NCBI GenBank assembly: GCA_026075535.2 | Contig: AP026541.1 | Span: forward strand, 8,928,001 to 8,992,000 | Direction of reading: 5' to 3' | Source: Tricholoma matsutake | Lineage: Eukaryota; Basidiomycota; Agaricomycetes; Agaricales; Tricholomataceae | DNA length: 64,000 nucleotides | Translations under genes and position numbers: made by a program | In this document: piece after piece, positions 21,286 to 31,793 of the stretch | Layout of the letters: each line of letters starts with the position of its first letter | Numbering within the stretch: position 1 is the first letter of the stretch | The notes under the pieces: model-generated | Told to the model about the DNA's origin: nothing | Databases searched by the model: none | Seen by the model: only the letters and a program-made list of their open reading frames with translations

Positions 21286-21433
21286 TCTGCCCCTCTCCAA
21301 GATGGTGACATCCCCATCGCCTCTGAAAAGAAGGAAAAGAAGGAAAAGGAAAAAGAAACAATAGGTATATGAATAATAAAACAATGCAACAAAAAAAAAA
21401 ATTCTATGTGTGATATAAAAAATAATAGACAAC

Positions 21434-23770
21434 TCAACATGGTGCCCATCCCAAAGCTTGGAGCACTCTACTCAGATCCACCAGTCGAGGGTCACTATCC
21501 CAATCAAGTTTCGGGGGTGGGCCATGTAGTATTGGATTTGAAACTACTACCTTTGGATTGCCAGGGCCTGAACCGAGAGGGTAATGGTGGGTGACTATGG
21601 GACCCATGCTCCATACTGGCTGACCTTGTTGAGTGAAAGTGTGGATCGGGGGGTTCCTCATTCAATTATGATGACAGGTTTGCCTTTGTATAGAGTTGAA
21701 AGGTTGGGAGGTATTCGAACATAGTACCGAAAGGTCTCGTGGCAGTGGTGACTGAGAGACAATGGGTAATGACTCAGCATCCTCTGCCCAGTCAAAACAT
21801 TGGCTGGATTTAGGTATGAGTGGTGGAGCAGGTGTAATCTTTCATTCTGGGGTTTCAACTAACTTGTCATGCAGGAGGGTGGAACGGGAGGCTTGGAACT
21901 CGAGCTGGGGGTTTGTAGCCACAGTGGGGTTCACACCCGTCGATGCTTCAACATCTTTCAATGTACACAGCAGTTCCTCATCCAGGGGCTCCATCTGCAT
22001 TGCGGCCACTCTCTGCCTGGGGCAGTGTGTTGTCTGGGTGCCTGTGTTGACGACAGTGGGGCTCATGGGGGTCACCTGTGTGTTGATGTCCATGGTGGGG
22101 AAGTGGTAGCAATGATGGGGGGGTTGGGGAATGAGCTGTGGTGGACTGAGGCAGATGGGAAGTGAGAGGGGGATGGGGGGTGAACAAGGGGCTTCTGTGG
22201 GCATAGACGGCATCATCAGTGACGCAGCGGGGTTGTGAGACACGGGGGGTGGCAAAATGGGTCTCACATGGTGCATTTTGTGCTCAACAGGGGATTAGGG
22301 GACAAGCTGGGGGCCTGTCATTGGTTCAGGGAGGGTATGCCATTGTTTCAGAGCTCTGGGCAGTGGTCCTGAATGAGGCAAAGCCGGAGAGTAGGCCGTT
22401 GTTGACATACACATTGTTGATGATGTAGCAGATCTGGTGGATGCATGAGGCATTTTCATGGGCTAGTGGTGCATAACAAAGGCAAGGGGGGCAAGCAGGG
22501 TGGGACTGGGAGGTGTGGGCAGGCTCCTGGATCATTGTTGGAGACAGTGGGGCTGGCAGGGTGGTTCCGTTGAGTAGACCACAGGTTTTGATGAGCACCA
22601 TTGCTCATCATCTCGTGAATCAGTTTCCTTGGTTGTAGACAGTCCCTGGACGTTGTTTACAGCCTTGGTAACAGTCTCCTGGGTTTTGTTGGCCGTCTGA
22701 GTAGTAGGCACAGCCCTAGACACCGTTTTGGGGGTGGTTGTAGCAGCTGTGGGCGCTGTTGTTGACGGTGATGTGGCAGTGGTAATGGACAGCTCAGGGC
22801 TCTGAAGAGGGGGCTGGAGAGGGGGCTGGGGTGTAGTAGACCGGCCTGGTATCCAGTGCTGTTGTTCTAGGGCTGTTGCTGCTGGTTCTGGGGCAGAGAG
22901 CAAGGCAGTGGTAGTGAAAGTTGTTGGTGTTGTTGGTGTTGTTGATGGGGGCTGTGTGGGTGTTGTCAGTGGTGATGTGGCAGGCAACGGGGGCAGTGGG
23001 GGGTCGGAAATGAGGGCAGTAGGAGCTGGGGGGTCGTTCTCAGTCTGGGTAGCTGTGTCGCTGGCATAGGGGGTCTCTGATGTGTTTTGTGTCATGCTGG
23101 GGTATCCATCATCAGGTGGCTCCATTTGTAAGGCAGCACACCAATGTTTGGGGGGGTCATTGGTTTGGGTGGCTGTCTCATCAGTCCTGGGGACTACCTG
23201 GGTGCTAGCATCGCTCCAGGTGGTCATTTTGGGGTCTGTCTGGATTTTGGCATTGTCAAGAAGGATGGCGCTTCGCCATAGCTTGCGGATGTGGGCCTCC
23301 TTTGAGATGCATAGTCCTTCCCTGTGTCCAGCTAACCTCTCCCTTTCGTCAAGACCTTCTTTCTTCCCCATCCTGTATCCAGCATTCTTCCCTTTTTCCC
23401 ACATCTTCCTTCTGTTCTTGTCCACTTTCTCTTTCCCTATCTTGAGCCCTTCATCTATTCCTTCTTCCCATCCTCAGAGACTTGCTTCATCCAGTAGTAC
23501 TTGGACCTCTTCATGTGTGTAAGTAAACAGTTGTGGTTGCAACGTTGCAACATCTGATGATGTGGCAGTGGCTGTGTCGATGCATGTCATGTTGTTGGCA
23601 CCATTTGCAGCTGGTTCCTCTGGGCTTGTAGTAGTAGCTGTAGCTGTAGTGGTGACAGAATGTACTGCAATGGATTTACTGGCATTGTCATGCCATTTCT
23701 TCATTTGCCTTGTCCTGGGCCTGGCATGTTGGCAAGTGGGGTTGCAACGAGGCTGGGACTGGGGGCTCAA
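21434..23770 (-). pseudogene. Long frame of the compact LTR element, unknown function
   Basis: One minus-strand frame of about 779 codons with no frameshift but about seven stops (for example 23474, 22532, 21842). The N-terminal part has TYTHEEVQVLLDEASL then a Gly-spaced helix (GWEEGIDEGLKIGKEKV, GYRMGKKEGLDERERL) that resembles the GX3-repeat of Yae1-type proteins; that link is inference. The middle is Pro/Thr-rich with repeated ATQT and ALQMEPPDD/AMQMEPLDE motifs. The end reads FDWAEDAESLPI and KLDWDSDPRLVDLSRVLQAL. These conserved-looking ends argue for a real protein family rather than chance. No catalytic motif is recognised. Confidence 0.6.
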
Positions 23771-23971
23771 AATTCAAAGACACAAGCTAAGATGCTCAAA
23801 ACACAAGATAATAGATGCAAGATGCAAGGTAAAGCTCAGAAACTCAAGACAAGACTCAGAACACAAATTAGACCAAGAGAAAAGCCCAGCCTGGCAGAGT
23901 GAGTAATGCAGCACTCGAAACAGGAGACTACAAAGCTTAGAGTGAGTTGAATCTTGCTCTCATCACCAAGA

Positions 23972-24111
23972 TGGACACCCCAGAGGTGCCCTATTGCTGA
24001 GGCAATGGAATGCAATGGTATAGCAATGCTTGACTATGACAATGTGACTACATGACTCTACCAACATGGTCATGTGACTACCTGGAGTAGGTGACCACTC
24101 ACCCTACTCCA
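23972..24111 (-). repeat. Right (5') LTR of the compact element
   Basis: 140 bp, TG to CA. The possible primer-binding site lies at about 23955-23969. Confidence 0.75.
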
Positions 24112-24430
24112 ACGAGGACAAACAGAAGAGATCATGGGACCTTGAAAACCTTAATAGCTGGTGACTCAACATCAGGCTCTGCAAGCTTGGGAGCTGGGCT
24201 GAAAATGTTGTGTCTGGGCTTTGTAAGCACAATGTGATTTTGACATCTCAATGTGTTCTGATGTCAAGTGTCCAGACCATGGTCTGTGCATAGTAGGAGT
24301 CAAGAAGCATGAGAAGGTGGAACATGTCCTTCACTTCTGTCGTCTCCCACCTTCATCCTGGCAGACAGCATCTGTCTCATTTTTTCACCTACATTTTCAA
24401 TTTTTGCTTGATCCCCCGAAATCTTTCACA
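24112..24430 (+). other. Tandem-repeat remnant and leader of YR-2
   Basis: The first 50 bp continue the 82-bp repeat interrupted by the compact element. The rest precedes the YR-2 gag start and shows no feature I can support. Confidence 0.4.
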
Positions 24431-26170
24431 ATGACCGGCACCACACCTCCTCCTGCTGCTACTAACAGAGATACAACCATGATCAATGGTGGATCAAATT
24501 CAACAGCACTGTTATTACTGCTTGTTGACATCGCCATGTCTGTCAATAATAATTCTTCTAATTTACCTATTGATGCCAAGAATACTCTTCCTATTCAACA
24601 TGAACTCTTAATAATTAATCCACATCATAACAATCTCATATGATTTGCATCCACTTTCGTTCTTTTTTCTCCAAATACTCAGTCCCAAGCCTTAAACCTC
24701 ATCAACAACCCTTCGTCGTCTTCCACTGCTCCTTCAAAATTCTTTTTTCCACATCACATGAGCTCCCTGCACTTGCCTCATCCACTGACTTTAGTTATGG
24801 TGTTCACCCTTTCATAATCACTCTTGCAAAAAATAAGGTGCACATCCCTCTGACACTCTTCACTTCACATGCCATCAGAAAATTACATACACTCAAGCAA
24901 AATACTGTATACAATTCCTCAGGTGCAAAATGTCATATCCTCGACCTCTCACAATTTCCTGAAGAATCCAAGATGGATTCAATATATGCATGAGTCGTGG
25001 CAGTGATATATGGTCTTTCAAGAAATGTTCTGTGATCCTGAGGTTGCAGCTAGGTGGAAAGAGCACTTTCTCTTTCTCAGCACTCATGATGACTTCCAGC
25101 TTCACTTTCCAGCCATTCTTCTTTTTGATGTTGCTGAGCAAATGTGCTATTCCATCAACCCTTGTGCTTTCAACAAGGAGAATTACTTGTGTCTATCAAG
25201 CTTGAGGTCATGTTGGCAACAATATGCAATGTGACTTGTGAATTAGGACAAGATCTTCAACCCTCTGGTTCCAAAGCTTGTTTCCAACCTTACAATCAAG
25301 AATTTTGCAAATTTTGTCCTGATCCCCCTGATTCCAAATCTTCCTTTGGCGAGCAAGATTCCAAAGGTGACACCTCTCGTCCCCTCTATAAGGGCAACCT
25401 AAGCCTCTAGCAAAGGGAAATCTGAAGTTAAAATTATACTACATAATACAGGCATTGGGGACACACCTAGCAAAGGGAAATCCGAAGAGAAAACTCTAAG
25501 GATCCCCTTGCTGATGCCCAGTATATGTGAAGACGACAAAAATCAAATATAACCTAAAAATAGAAAAAGGCGGAGATAGGCGGATCAAGGCCGCTGAATG
25601 ACATCATACCAAGGGGTATGTGTTGGAAGGGGTACTCCGCCTCTAAATATAAAAGTGTCAACATGTACAAACATGATAGCAAGGGAAAATTAGTAATAAA
25701 ATCCGGAAAAATCATAGAAAATGAAGAATAGAAGGAAATGAGGTGGGGAAAAATATAGGACGAACATAAAAAATAGGAAAAACACACAGGGCACCCCCCT
25801 AGTCCCCTTACACCCTCCCCCCTTGCCTGTGTTGTAAGTGCACTGGACACAAATTCAGTGAGTGCACTGAAGACACAACACTGGTGGGTATTCCAACACA
25901 CTTGTGTTACCTTGATGGCAAGCTCACTCTCCACAGCAACCCCACTATCATCTTCTGCATCACTTTCCAACTCAACTCTACCAAACAACACTGCAAGACA
26001 GATCATCCTTCCCAGCATGCCTGTTCATGGTGTGGCTCCTCTGATCATGGAGCCTGTGCACAAAGGTGTCAATGACACCTCAACTCTTCTTGTAAACACC
26101 TCCTGCATTGGCTCCACTTTACAGAGACTGGTGATCTCTGGCTCCTGCTTCCAACTCTTTTGTCTCCAAG
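24431..26170 (+). pseudogene. YR-2 gag-like protein
   Basis: The start MTGTTPPPAATNRD is followed by a frame with several breaks. Conserved parts are SHAIRKLHTLKQNTVYNSSG, SQFPEESKMD, MVFQEMFCDPEVAARWKEHF and EQMCYSINPCAFNKENY. After the solo LTR the frame resumes exactly: CLCCKCTGHKFSEC and later CSWCGSSDHGACAQRC, two Cys/His clusters that probably bind nucleic acid. Removing the LTR and one ccctc copy makes the protein continuous across the insertion. Confidence 0.6.
25387..25812 (-). repeat. Solo GyA LTR in YR-2 gag
   Basis: A reversed copy of the GyA LTR (TGTAAGGG to CCCTTATA in its own sense). The perfect 5-bp duplication CCCTC lies at 25382-25386 and 25813-25817. No GyA internal sequence is present, so it arose by LTR-LTR recombination. 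Confidence 0.85.
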
Positions 26171-26191
26171 CCTCACATTTATTTTGATAAC

Positions 26192-28523
26192 TTGCAAATA
26201 GAACCTTCACTCTATGATAATGATGATGACTACTCAAAAATCCTCACACCATATTCAGCAACACAATTCCAATCTTTCCTCAAACACTCTCAATTGCTCT
26301 CCCACTACCCCAAACTTCCATTCAAGCTCACACATGGCTTCCCAATTGGCTATCTTGAGCCTCTCAAACAGACCTTCACTCCTCCCAACCTTCCTGGAGC
26401 AAATATCTATGCAGACATCATACATACCAGTATTGCTGGGGAACTTCACCTTGGCCATTATTCCAGCCCTTTCATGCAAGAGTGAGAGGAACTCAAAAAG
26501 AAGATTGGGCCCTTTTGCTCATCCCCACTCCAAGTTAATGTGAAGGAAGGCACTCCTGGTGAACCCACCAAGTACCATGTATGTCAACATCTTTCTTATA
26601 AAGGCAAATCTCAGTTCTCTATCAATGGTGAAATCATCTCAGATGATTTCCCTATGCATTGGGGTAAAGCAGCCAACATTGCTGATATCATACATCTTTC
26701 TTCCTTTCTAGCCTCTTCTCGGAGTTTTCTATACTCCTTTTTCTTATCTCAACTGTGTTCTCATTGAGTTGCCATATGATTTTGACACCCTCATCAATTT
26801 CTTGCTTACATGACCTCTCTCTCTCTCCCTATCCTCCTCCATATGTGTATTCTCTGAGCTCTCTCCCTCATTCTCTCACCCTCCCTTTCTCAGCACATTA
26901 ATCTCTCCATTGAGTATCTCTCTACCTGTTACTATGACATTTGTGTCATTTACTCCCTTCTCTACTCTTTCAATGGAATTTATTTGCATTTCCCAGGCCC
27001 ACACCCATGATTGGTTTGAAGGACACCATTGTTAGATCTCCCTTGTTTTCTTTTTTTCATTTCCACTCCTCTACCTTGTGGATATCCTTTCTCACCAAAA
27101 CTCATTCTCAGGTCACAGCTGCTCCTCCAGGTGCCCAAGCTGCCACGTTGGATGTGGAAGGCACATATTGCACAATTCTGGTGATCATAAATGATTTCTT
27201 ATTGTTGTCTTTGAAGGGTTTTTCTATATGGACCATAATGTCCCCTTTGGCCTTGCATCAGCCTCAGGTCTCCAGGGTGAAGTAGCCGACACTACTATTG
27301 ACATTTGGGAGTATCATGATGTCACCCCAGTTGTCAAGTGGGTTGACAACTTTGATGTTTTTCATTTTCCCAAGCCAGAGGGCACATTTCTCAGGATCAG
27401 TAATGGCATCAGTTACTCATATGGTTATGATCTTTCATCTATCAAAGCCTTGATAGCTCCACTGGGCATCCCTTGGCACAAGGACAAAGGTCAAGAATTC
27501 ACTGACACTTTCTCTTACCTTGGCTCTTATTGGGATCTCCCCAACAAGACTGCTCCCTCCCTGACCACAAACACAAGAAGTACTTACTCAAGCTCTCTTC
27601 TCTTATCTCCACATGTGAATCTGCACAAGTGTTCAAACCTCAGGCTGAAAGTGTTATCGGCACTCTTTCTCACATTATCTTTGTTCATCTTCGAGGACGT
27701 TCTTACATGTCCAACTTGTACAAATGGCTTACCTCCTTCCTCAATGACTACATTCCCCATTGGATTCCTTCTTCAGCTCTAACCAATCTCAAATGGTGGT
27801 TCACTCTTCTGTCCCAGGTTTATGCTTTTCATTCTCTACCTATAAGGGCAACCTTAGAGGCCACTTAATTAATGGACTAGCAAAGGGAAATCTGAAGTTA
27901 CAATTATAGTACATATTACAGGGATTGTAGGTGCACCTAGCAAACTGAAGAGAAAACTCTAAGGACCCCTTTGCCCCCAGTATATGTGAAGACTGCAAAA
28001 ATCAGATAATAACAGAAAAGATGGAGATAGGCAGATCAAGGCTGCTGAATGACATCATACCAAGGGGTAGATGTCAGAAAGGGTACTCCACCTCTAAATA
28101 TAAAACTGTCAACATGCACAAATGTGATAGAAAGGAAAATTAGTAATAAAATAAGGAAAAATCATAAAAAATGAAAAATAGAAGGAAATGAAGTGAGGAA
28201 AAATATAGGACAAACATAAAAAATAGGAGAAACACACAGGGCACCCCCTAGTCTCCTTACACTATCTCCATGCAAACCCACTCACAATTACAATATTTGG
28301 GTTGACACATCCACAGAATGGGGTATAGGATTACTCTGGGGCACTCATTGGGCTGCATGGCAGTTATATGATGGTTGGAAAGGTCTGAGCAGGGACATTG
28401 GCTGGCTAAAAGGGGTTGCCATTGAGTTTGCTATCTTGGCCACTAGGGCAATGGGTGTATGTGATATGGACATTCTCATCCAGAGTGATAACAAAGGCAT
28501 CATTGGTGCCTTCTCAAAGGGCT
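26192..28523 (+). pseudogene. YR-2 reverse transcriptase and RNase H
   Basis: The RT starts with YPKLPFKLTHGFPIGYLEPL, GPFCSSPLQVNVKEGTPGEP and CQHLSYKGKSQFSING. About 400 bp (26690-27110) are C/T-rich and may be an intron or a degenerate insert. The palm resumes with PPGAQAATLDVEGTYCTI and VPFGLASASGLQGEVADTTI; the catalytic box is VDNF where VDDF is expected. The thumb and RNase H follow (YNIWVDTSTEWGIGLLWG, ILIQSDNKGIIGAFSKG). The frame continues correctly across the second solo LTR. The stop at 28524 lies at the end of the RNase H. Confidence 0.6.
27841..28261 (-). repeat. Solo GyA LTR in YR-2 RNase H
   Basis: Same orientation as the copy at 25387. Flanks are CTACC (27836-27840) and CTATC (28262-28266), a 5-bp duplication with one C-to-T change. 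The same insertion site is present in the YR-2 fragment at 52818. Confidence 0.8.
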
Positions 28524-28714
28524 GATGCTCCAACTTCATTAAGGCATGACAGGGGTTACCCCTGGGTATTTTTTCAGCAACCCGTACCCATACCTGTGAA
28601 CACCATACCCATACAGTAAAGGATATGGGTTTACCATGGGTATGCACAGGTTTATTGAGGTGTGTGCAGGTTACTATGATGCTACTAAATTATCACTATT
28701 ATACAACTACTACC
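28524..28714. other. Unclassified spacer with hAT-like ends
   Basis: Contains CAGGGGTTACCCCTG, a perfect palindrome near 28549, and GGGTTTACCATGGGTATG, which recalls the sub-terminal sequence of hAT-1. It may be a degraded hAT fragment; neither end is clear. Confidence 0.3.
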
Positions 28715-29139
28715 AGTAAAGATATTGATACAGAGGAGTATCACACAAATGCGAGCCCCTCACCCCTTCAGGACCTTAAAACGACTGTGAATTAGGTTAG
28801 GATTAAGCAAAAAATCAAGGGAATTGAAGGAGAACTCACCTGATTGGAGCACCCTCTCCAACCCCCCTTCCAACAAAGATGTTGACACAGAAAAGGATCA
28901 TGCAAATGTGGACTTCTTGTCTCTCTGAGACCTTGAAATGACTGTGAATGGGGTTGATATTAAGCATAACATCAAGGGAATTGATGGAGACCTCACCTGG
29001 TTGGATCTCCTGCAACCCCCTTCCAACAAAGATGTTGACACAGAAAGGGATCGTGCAAACGCAGACCTCTTGTCTCTCCAGGACCTTGAAACAACTGTGA
29101 ATGGGGTTGATATTAAGTATAAGATCATAGGAATCTATG

Positions 29140-29363
29140 TAGGAATGCAGAAAAGATGACTAGACTGGGGATTGAACCTAGGCCCTCTTGGACATATACC
29201 AGATGCTCTGACCAACTGAGCTATCAGGTCTTATAGGGTTCAACAGAACAAGGATACCATATAACCAGACACGGATTGCTACAACTATCACATCACTTGT
29301 GTGTGTGTGCAAACTATGGTCTGTTAAGCACTGATTAAGCAGTGACAGATTATATAATCCAAC
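29140..29363 (-). mobile_element. 224-bp insertion with tRNA-like part
   Basis: It splits a tandem unit; the flanks AATCTATG (29132-29139) and AATCCATG (29364-29371) fit an 8-bp duplication with one transition. In minus sense it starts TGTTGGATTATATAA and ends CATTCCTA, with the tRNA-like sequence inside. It has no inverted terminal repeat. It could be a small SINE or a short solo LTR. Confidence 0.4.
29158..29230 (-). pseudogene. tRNA-like sequence (decayed tRNA or SINE head)
   Basis: The minus strand fits tRNA geometry: acceptor GACCTGA/TCTAGTC with two mismatches, D-arm GCTC-AGTTGGTCA-GAGC, a 5-bp anticodon stem with mismatches, and T-arm CTAGG-TTCAATC-CCCAG with one mismatch. The anticodon would be UAU, but position 33 is A, not the invariant U. 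The A and B boxes are good. A run of Ts follows. Mismatches and the odd loop argue against a working tRNA. Confidence 0.45.
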
Positions 29364-29502
29364 AATCCATGGAGAACTCATCTGGTTGGAGCACCCTCTC
29401 CTGCCACCCCCCTTCCAACAAAGATGTTGACACAGAGAAGTATTGTGCAAAGGCAAACCTCTCGTTCCTTTTGGATCTGCAAGTGACTGCAAATAGGGTT
29501 AA

Positions 29503-30176
29503 TGTTAAGACTAAGGTCTTTAACTCAGCCTTGGCTTCATATGTTACAGTTGGAGGCTTTCCAACTGTCTCATATCGCACTAGGAGACTTTCCTAGTGTA
29601 TCGGGCTTCCTGCCTTCACTTGGGTACTTCCTCAAGTCGTCACGGCTATCTGTACTCAGAGGCTTTCTGAGTAGACCATCAGTTTGTGTATCACAGTTGG
29701 AGGCTTTCCAACTGTCGAGTTCAAGTTATCACAGCTAGGGGCTTCCTAAGCTGTCGAGTGTTCTGGTTGAGTCTAAGACCGTTATTTGAATTAGGTCAAG
29801 CTAAGGAATACAGGCAGTATTACTACAGCTTATATACAGTTTGAAAATACCTATCGTCCAATCGGAATGCAGGATCATTATCAAGTAAAAATAGAAAGAA
29901 CAATAGAAATGACAGGCCTCATGCCTCGCATGAGGCGTCCGATGTCACGGAGTGCTGCGGCGCAGCATGTTGATCGTGAGAGTCCGATGTCATGGACCTC
30001 ATGTCAAGGGGGTGTCATACCACAGCATGTGTGGGAGTGGGTTCGGGTGCATGGAGTCACCATTTGTCAAAGCATCTCCCGTCGGAGGTGAGTCGAGTTG
30101 AATCAGAAAAATAAAGTACCTGGTCTTGCCGGCGTACGTCTGGTCGTCCTGGGTTACAATAACAAAAATTGTAACA
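29503..30176 (-). repeat. GyD 3' LTR with a row of hairpins
   Basis: 674 bp. Six short hairpins lie at about 29548, 29578, 29618, 29654, 29694 and 29732, each a 7-8 bp stem with a small loop usually GGCT or GACT. A perfect 9-bp stem (GCCTCATGC/GCATGAGGC) is at 29916-29936 and TGCTGCGGCGCAGCA follows at about 29952. The polypurine tract (AGAAAGAGGGTGA in minus sense) touches its start at 30177. Confidence 0.85.
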
Positions 30177-30208
30177 TCACCCTCTTTCTATCTTTGAAGT
30201 CACTGACT

Positions 30209-30556
30209 TCAAATAATATCTTCGTTCCTCCTCCAGGGTCTGATCGCATGTGGTCTGGATAGATGAATGGGTTGGGGTTGAGGGGTGCGATGGAGGAATA
30301 ACTCGTGTCCAAACTCGGACCACGATCGGGTTCTACTGGTTTGTGCTGCCTCAGGCAGTGGTGTCAGTGGGGTGGTGATCTCGTTGAGAGGTGGGTTCTC
30401 CATAGGGCGTTGTAAAATGGAGAATTCGATGTCTGTAATCAGGGGTTCAGGTCTTGGTCGAAAGATGGCATAGAGGCAGAATACAAAGGTCAGGGCTGTG
30501 GCCACAGCCAGGATCGTGCCAACGATGATGGTGAGGATCTCAATCCCTGTGGGCAT
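30209..30556 (-). CDS. GyD small membrane-protein ORF after pol
   Basis: An intact 115-residue frame starting 10 bp after the pol stop and ending just before the polypurine tract, the place where env genes lie in retroviruses and some Gypsy elements. Residues 5-32 (IEILTIIVGTILAVATALTF and on) form one clear membrane helix, then comes a basic FRPRP and a Pro/Thr-rich tail of about 80 residues, likely cytosolic or lumenal. It has no signal cleavage site, cysteines or fusion features, so calling it an envelope would be unjustified. I know no such ORF in chromoviruses. Being open while pol carries several stops may reflect its small size. Confidence 0.6.
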   Translation of the reverse strand: MPTGIEILTIIVGTILAVATALTFVFCLYAIFRPRPEPLITDIEFSILQRPMENPPLNEITTPLTPLPEAAQTSRTRSWSEFGHELFLHRTPQPQPIHLSRPHAIRPWRRNEDII

Positions 30557-30566
30557 GGTTCCACCT

Positions 30567-31739
30567 CTACAGCCGTCGCTGTTGTTTATATGCTCCTAGA
30601 ATTCTTTCGGCATGTTTTAGGTTTCCCTCGGGCTCCCATGAGTTCTCCGAGGTCGGGTATCTGACCCACTTCACTAGGAAGTGCATGGTCTTTCCTTTCT
30701 TCTTATGTCCGATGATCGCCTCCACTTCATATTCTGATTCACCTTCTATCAGATCGGGTGGTGGTTCTGGGAAGTTCGGTCCATGTGTCTTGGTTTCTTT
30801 GTATGGGGAAAGAAGTGCTGCATGGAATACCGGGTGTATTTTCCACTGTTCTGGTAACTTCAGTTGATAGGAGAGTGGGCTCAGGACCTTCTCGATAGAG
30901 AACGCTCCTTCTCTTTTCGGTGCGAGCTTCTTTGTTTGGTGTGTTGTTCTGAGGTTCTTTGCTTCTAGCCACACTCTGTCTCCTTCTTTGAACGGGGTGA
31001 AGTGCCTTGTCATTCTTTCCACCATCATTTGTCTGGCCAACTCATGAGTTGCCTTCGCTTCGTCTCGGGCCCGTTGCAGTGTAACTATTCATTTTTCTAT
31101 GGCCAGTATGTTCGTCTTCAGGTAGGGGAGTGGGATCGCCTTGGGCTCATAGCCCATCATGAGGTAGAATGGGGAGTTCTTCTGTACGGAGTGTGTCCTC
31201 TGGTTGTGTGTGAACTCCACAGTCGGGAGGAGGTGCTTCCAATTCTCCTGGTTGTTTGAGCAGAAGATCTGTAAGTATACTTCCACTTCCTGGTTCACCT
31301 GTTCTGTCTCCCCGTCAGTCTGGGGGTGGTACACTGTGCTCATTGCCAGTTTGATTCCGAGCAGTCTTCCTAGCTCCTCTGTCGGAGATGATCTTGTCTG
31401 GGAGGCCAAATTGTTTGTAGACATTGTCTAGGTAGAGAGTGGCTGCTCCCAATGCATCTATCGTTTTCCTGCAAGGGATAAAAACTACCCCCTTCATAAG
31501 CCCATGGTCTATCATGACCATATGACCATGAGTGCATCATAACCGTCGGACTCTGGCAAGTTGGTTATAAAATCTGTTGTCACCATCGCAAATGGTCTCG
31601 TTGCTTCAGATTTGATCGGTTGTAGTGGGGGTGTCGTCGGGTGGGTATTGACCTTCATTTGCTGGCATGTGGCACATCCAGCGACATAGTTCTTGATGTA
31701 TGTCATCATTCCTGGCCACCAGTAGTCCCTTCTGATCAT
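30567..31739 (-). pseudogene. GyD integrase and chromodomain
   Basis: The integrase zinc domain (CATCQQMK) and core start (VTTDFITNLPESDGYDALM) lead to an 8-bp tandem duplication (ATGGTCAT) near 31520 that shifts frame. The core resumes with MKGVVFIPCRKTIDALG and LPDKIISDRG, then a short deletion removes the residues after DRG and shifts frame again near 31380. The rest is open apart from one stop at about 31087: LAMSTVYHPQTDGETEQ with the catalytic Glu, then SPLSYQLKLPEQWKIHPVFH and the chromodomain YEVEAIIGHKKKGKTMHFLV. The enzyme is inactive. Confidence 0.8.
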
Positions 31740-31793
31740 TTCAGTAGTCTGCCATTGTCCCGGGTGTCCGCTGGTTACTCCTTCATGGTACTT

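Larger units (their letters stand above)
21146..24111 (-). mobile_element. Compact LTR element (140-bp LTRs) with one non-pol reading frame
   Basis: Direct repeats at 21146-21285 and 23972-24111 begin TG and end CA in both senses. In minus sense a polypurine tract (GGAGAGGGGCAGA) touches the 3' LTR, and a possible primer site (TTGGTGATGAGAGC) starts two bases after the 5' LTR. The flanks ATGA and ACGA fit a 4-bp target duplication with one CpG change, and the empty site matches the neighbouring tandem repeat. No RT, protease or integrase is seen in the 2.7-kb inside; there is one 780-codon frame instead. It must have been mobilised in trans. Confidence 0.75.
24431..28523 (+). mobile_element. 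YR-2: second DIRS-like retroelement, cut by two solo LTRs
   Basis: Gag-like ORF, zinc-knuckle-like segment, reverse transcriptase and RNase H follow in order on the plus strand. The RT thumb (SYWDLPNKT, SLPDHKHKKYLLKLSSL, then a TLSHIIFVHLRG stretch) has the same layout as YR-1. No tyrosine recombinase is seen, so the DIRS/Ngaro assignment rests on the RT. Two reversed GyA LTRs interrupt gag (25387-25812) and RT/RNase H (27841-28261). A second fragment of this family lies at 52818-53296. Confidence 0.6.
28715..29502 (+). repeat. Tandem ~152-bp coding repeat, left part
   Basis: Units of 151-154 bp start at about 28714, 28868, 29019 and 29410 (CTTCCAACAAAGATGTTGAC). Each keeps a plus-strand frame of about 51 residues around PSNKDVDTERDRANADLLSL and VNGVDIKYKI, predicted helical and charged. 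An insertion at 29140-29363 splits one unit, and GyD splits the array at 29503. The array continues at 36715. It probably belongs to the 3' part of an older retroelement whose LTR is at 37225. Confidence 0.6.

Noticed and set aside
22219..24000. Plus-strand frames across the compact LTR element
   Set aside because: They are antisense to the single minus-strand frame, which alone has conserved-looking motifs and fits the PPT/PBS polarity.
25554..26018. Repeated 80-150 residue frames in GyA LTRs
   Set aside because: The same peptide-like frame occurs in every LTR copy because the LTR is repeated; it has no start context or domain.
28715..29140. CRISPR-like array
   Set aside because: Units of about 152 bp abut without unique spacers; this is a coding tandem repeat in a eukaryote.
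29158..29230. Functional tRNA gene
   Set aside because: Acceptor and anticodon stems have mismatches and position 33 is not U.
30209..30556. Envelope glycoprotein in GyD
   Set aside because: Only one membrane helix, no cysteines, no cleavage site; position alone is not enough.
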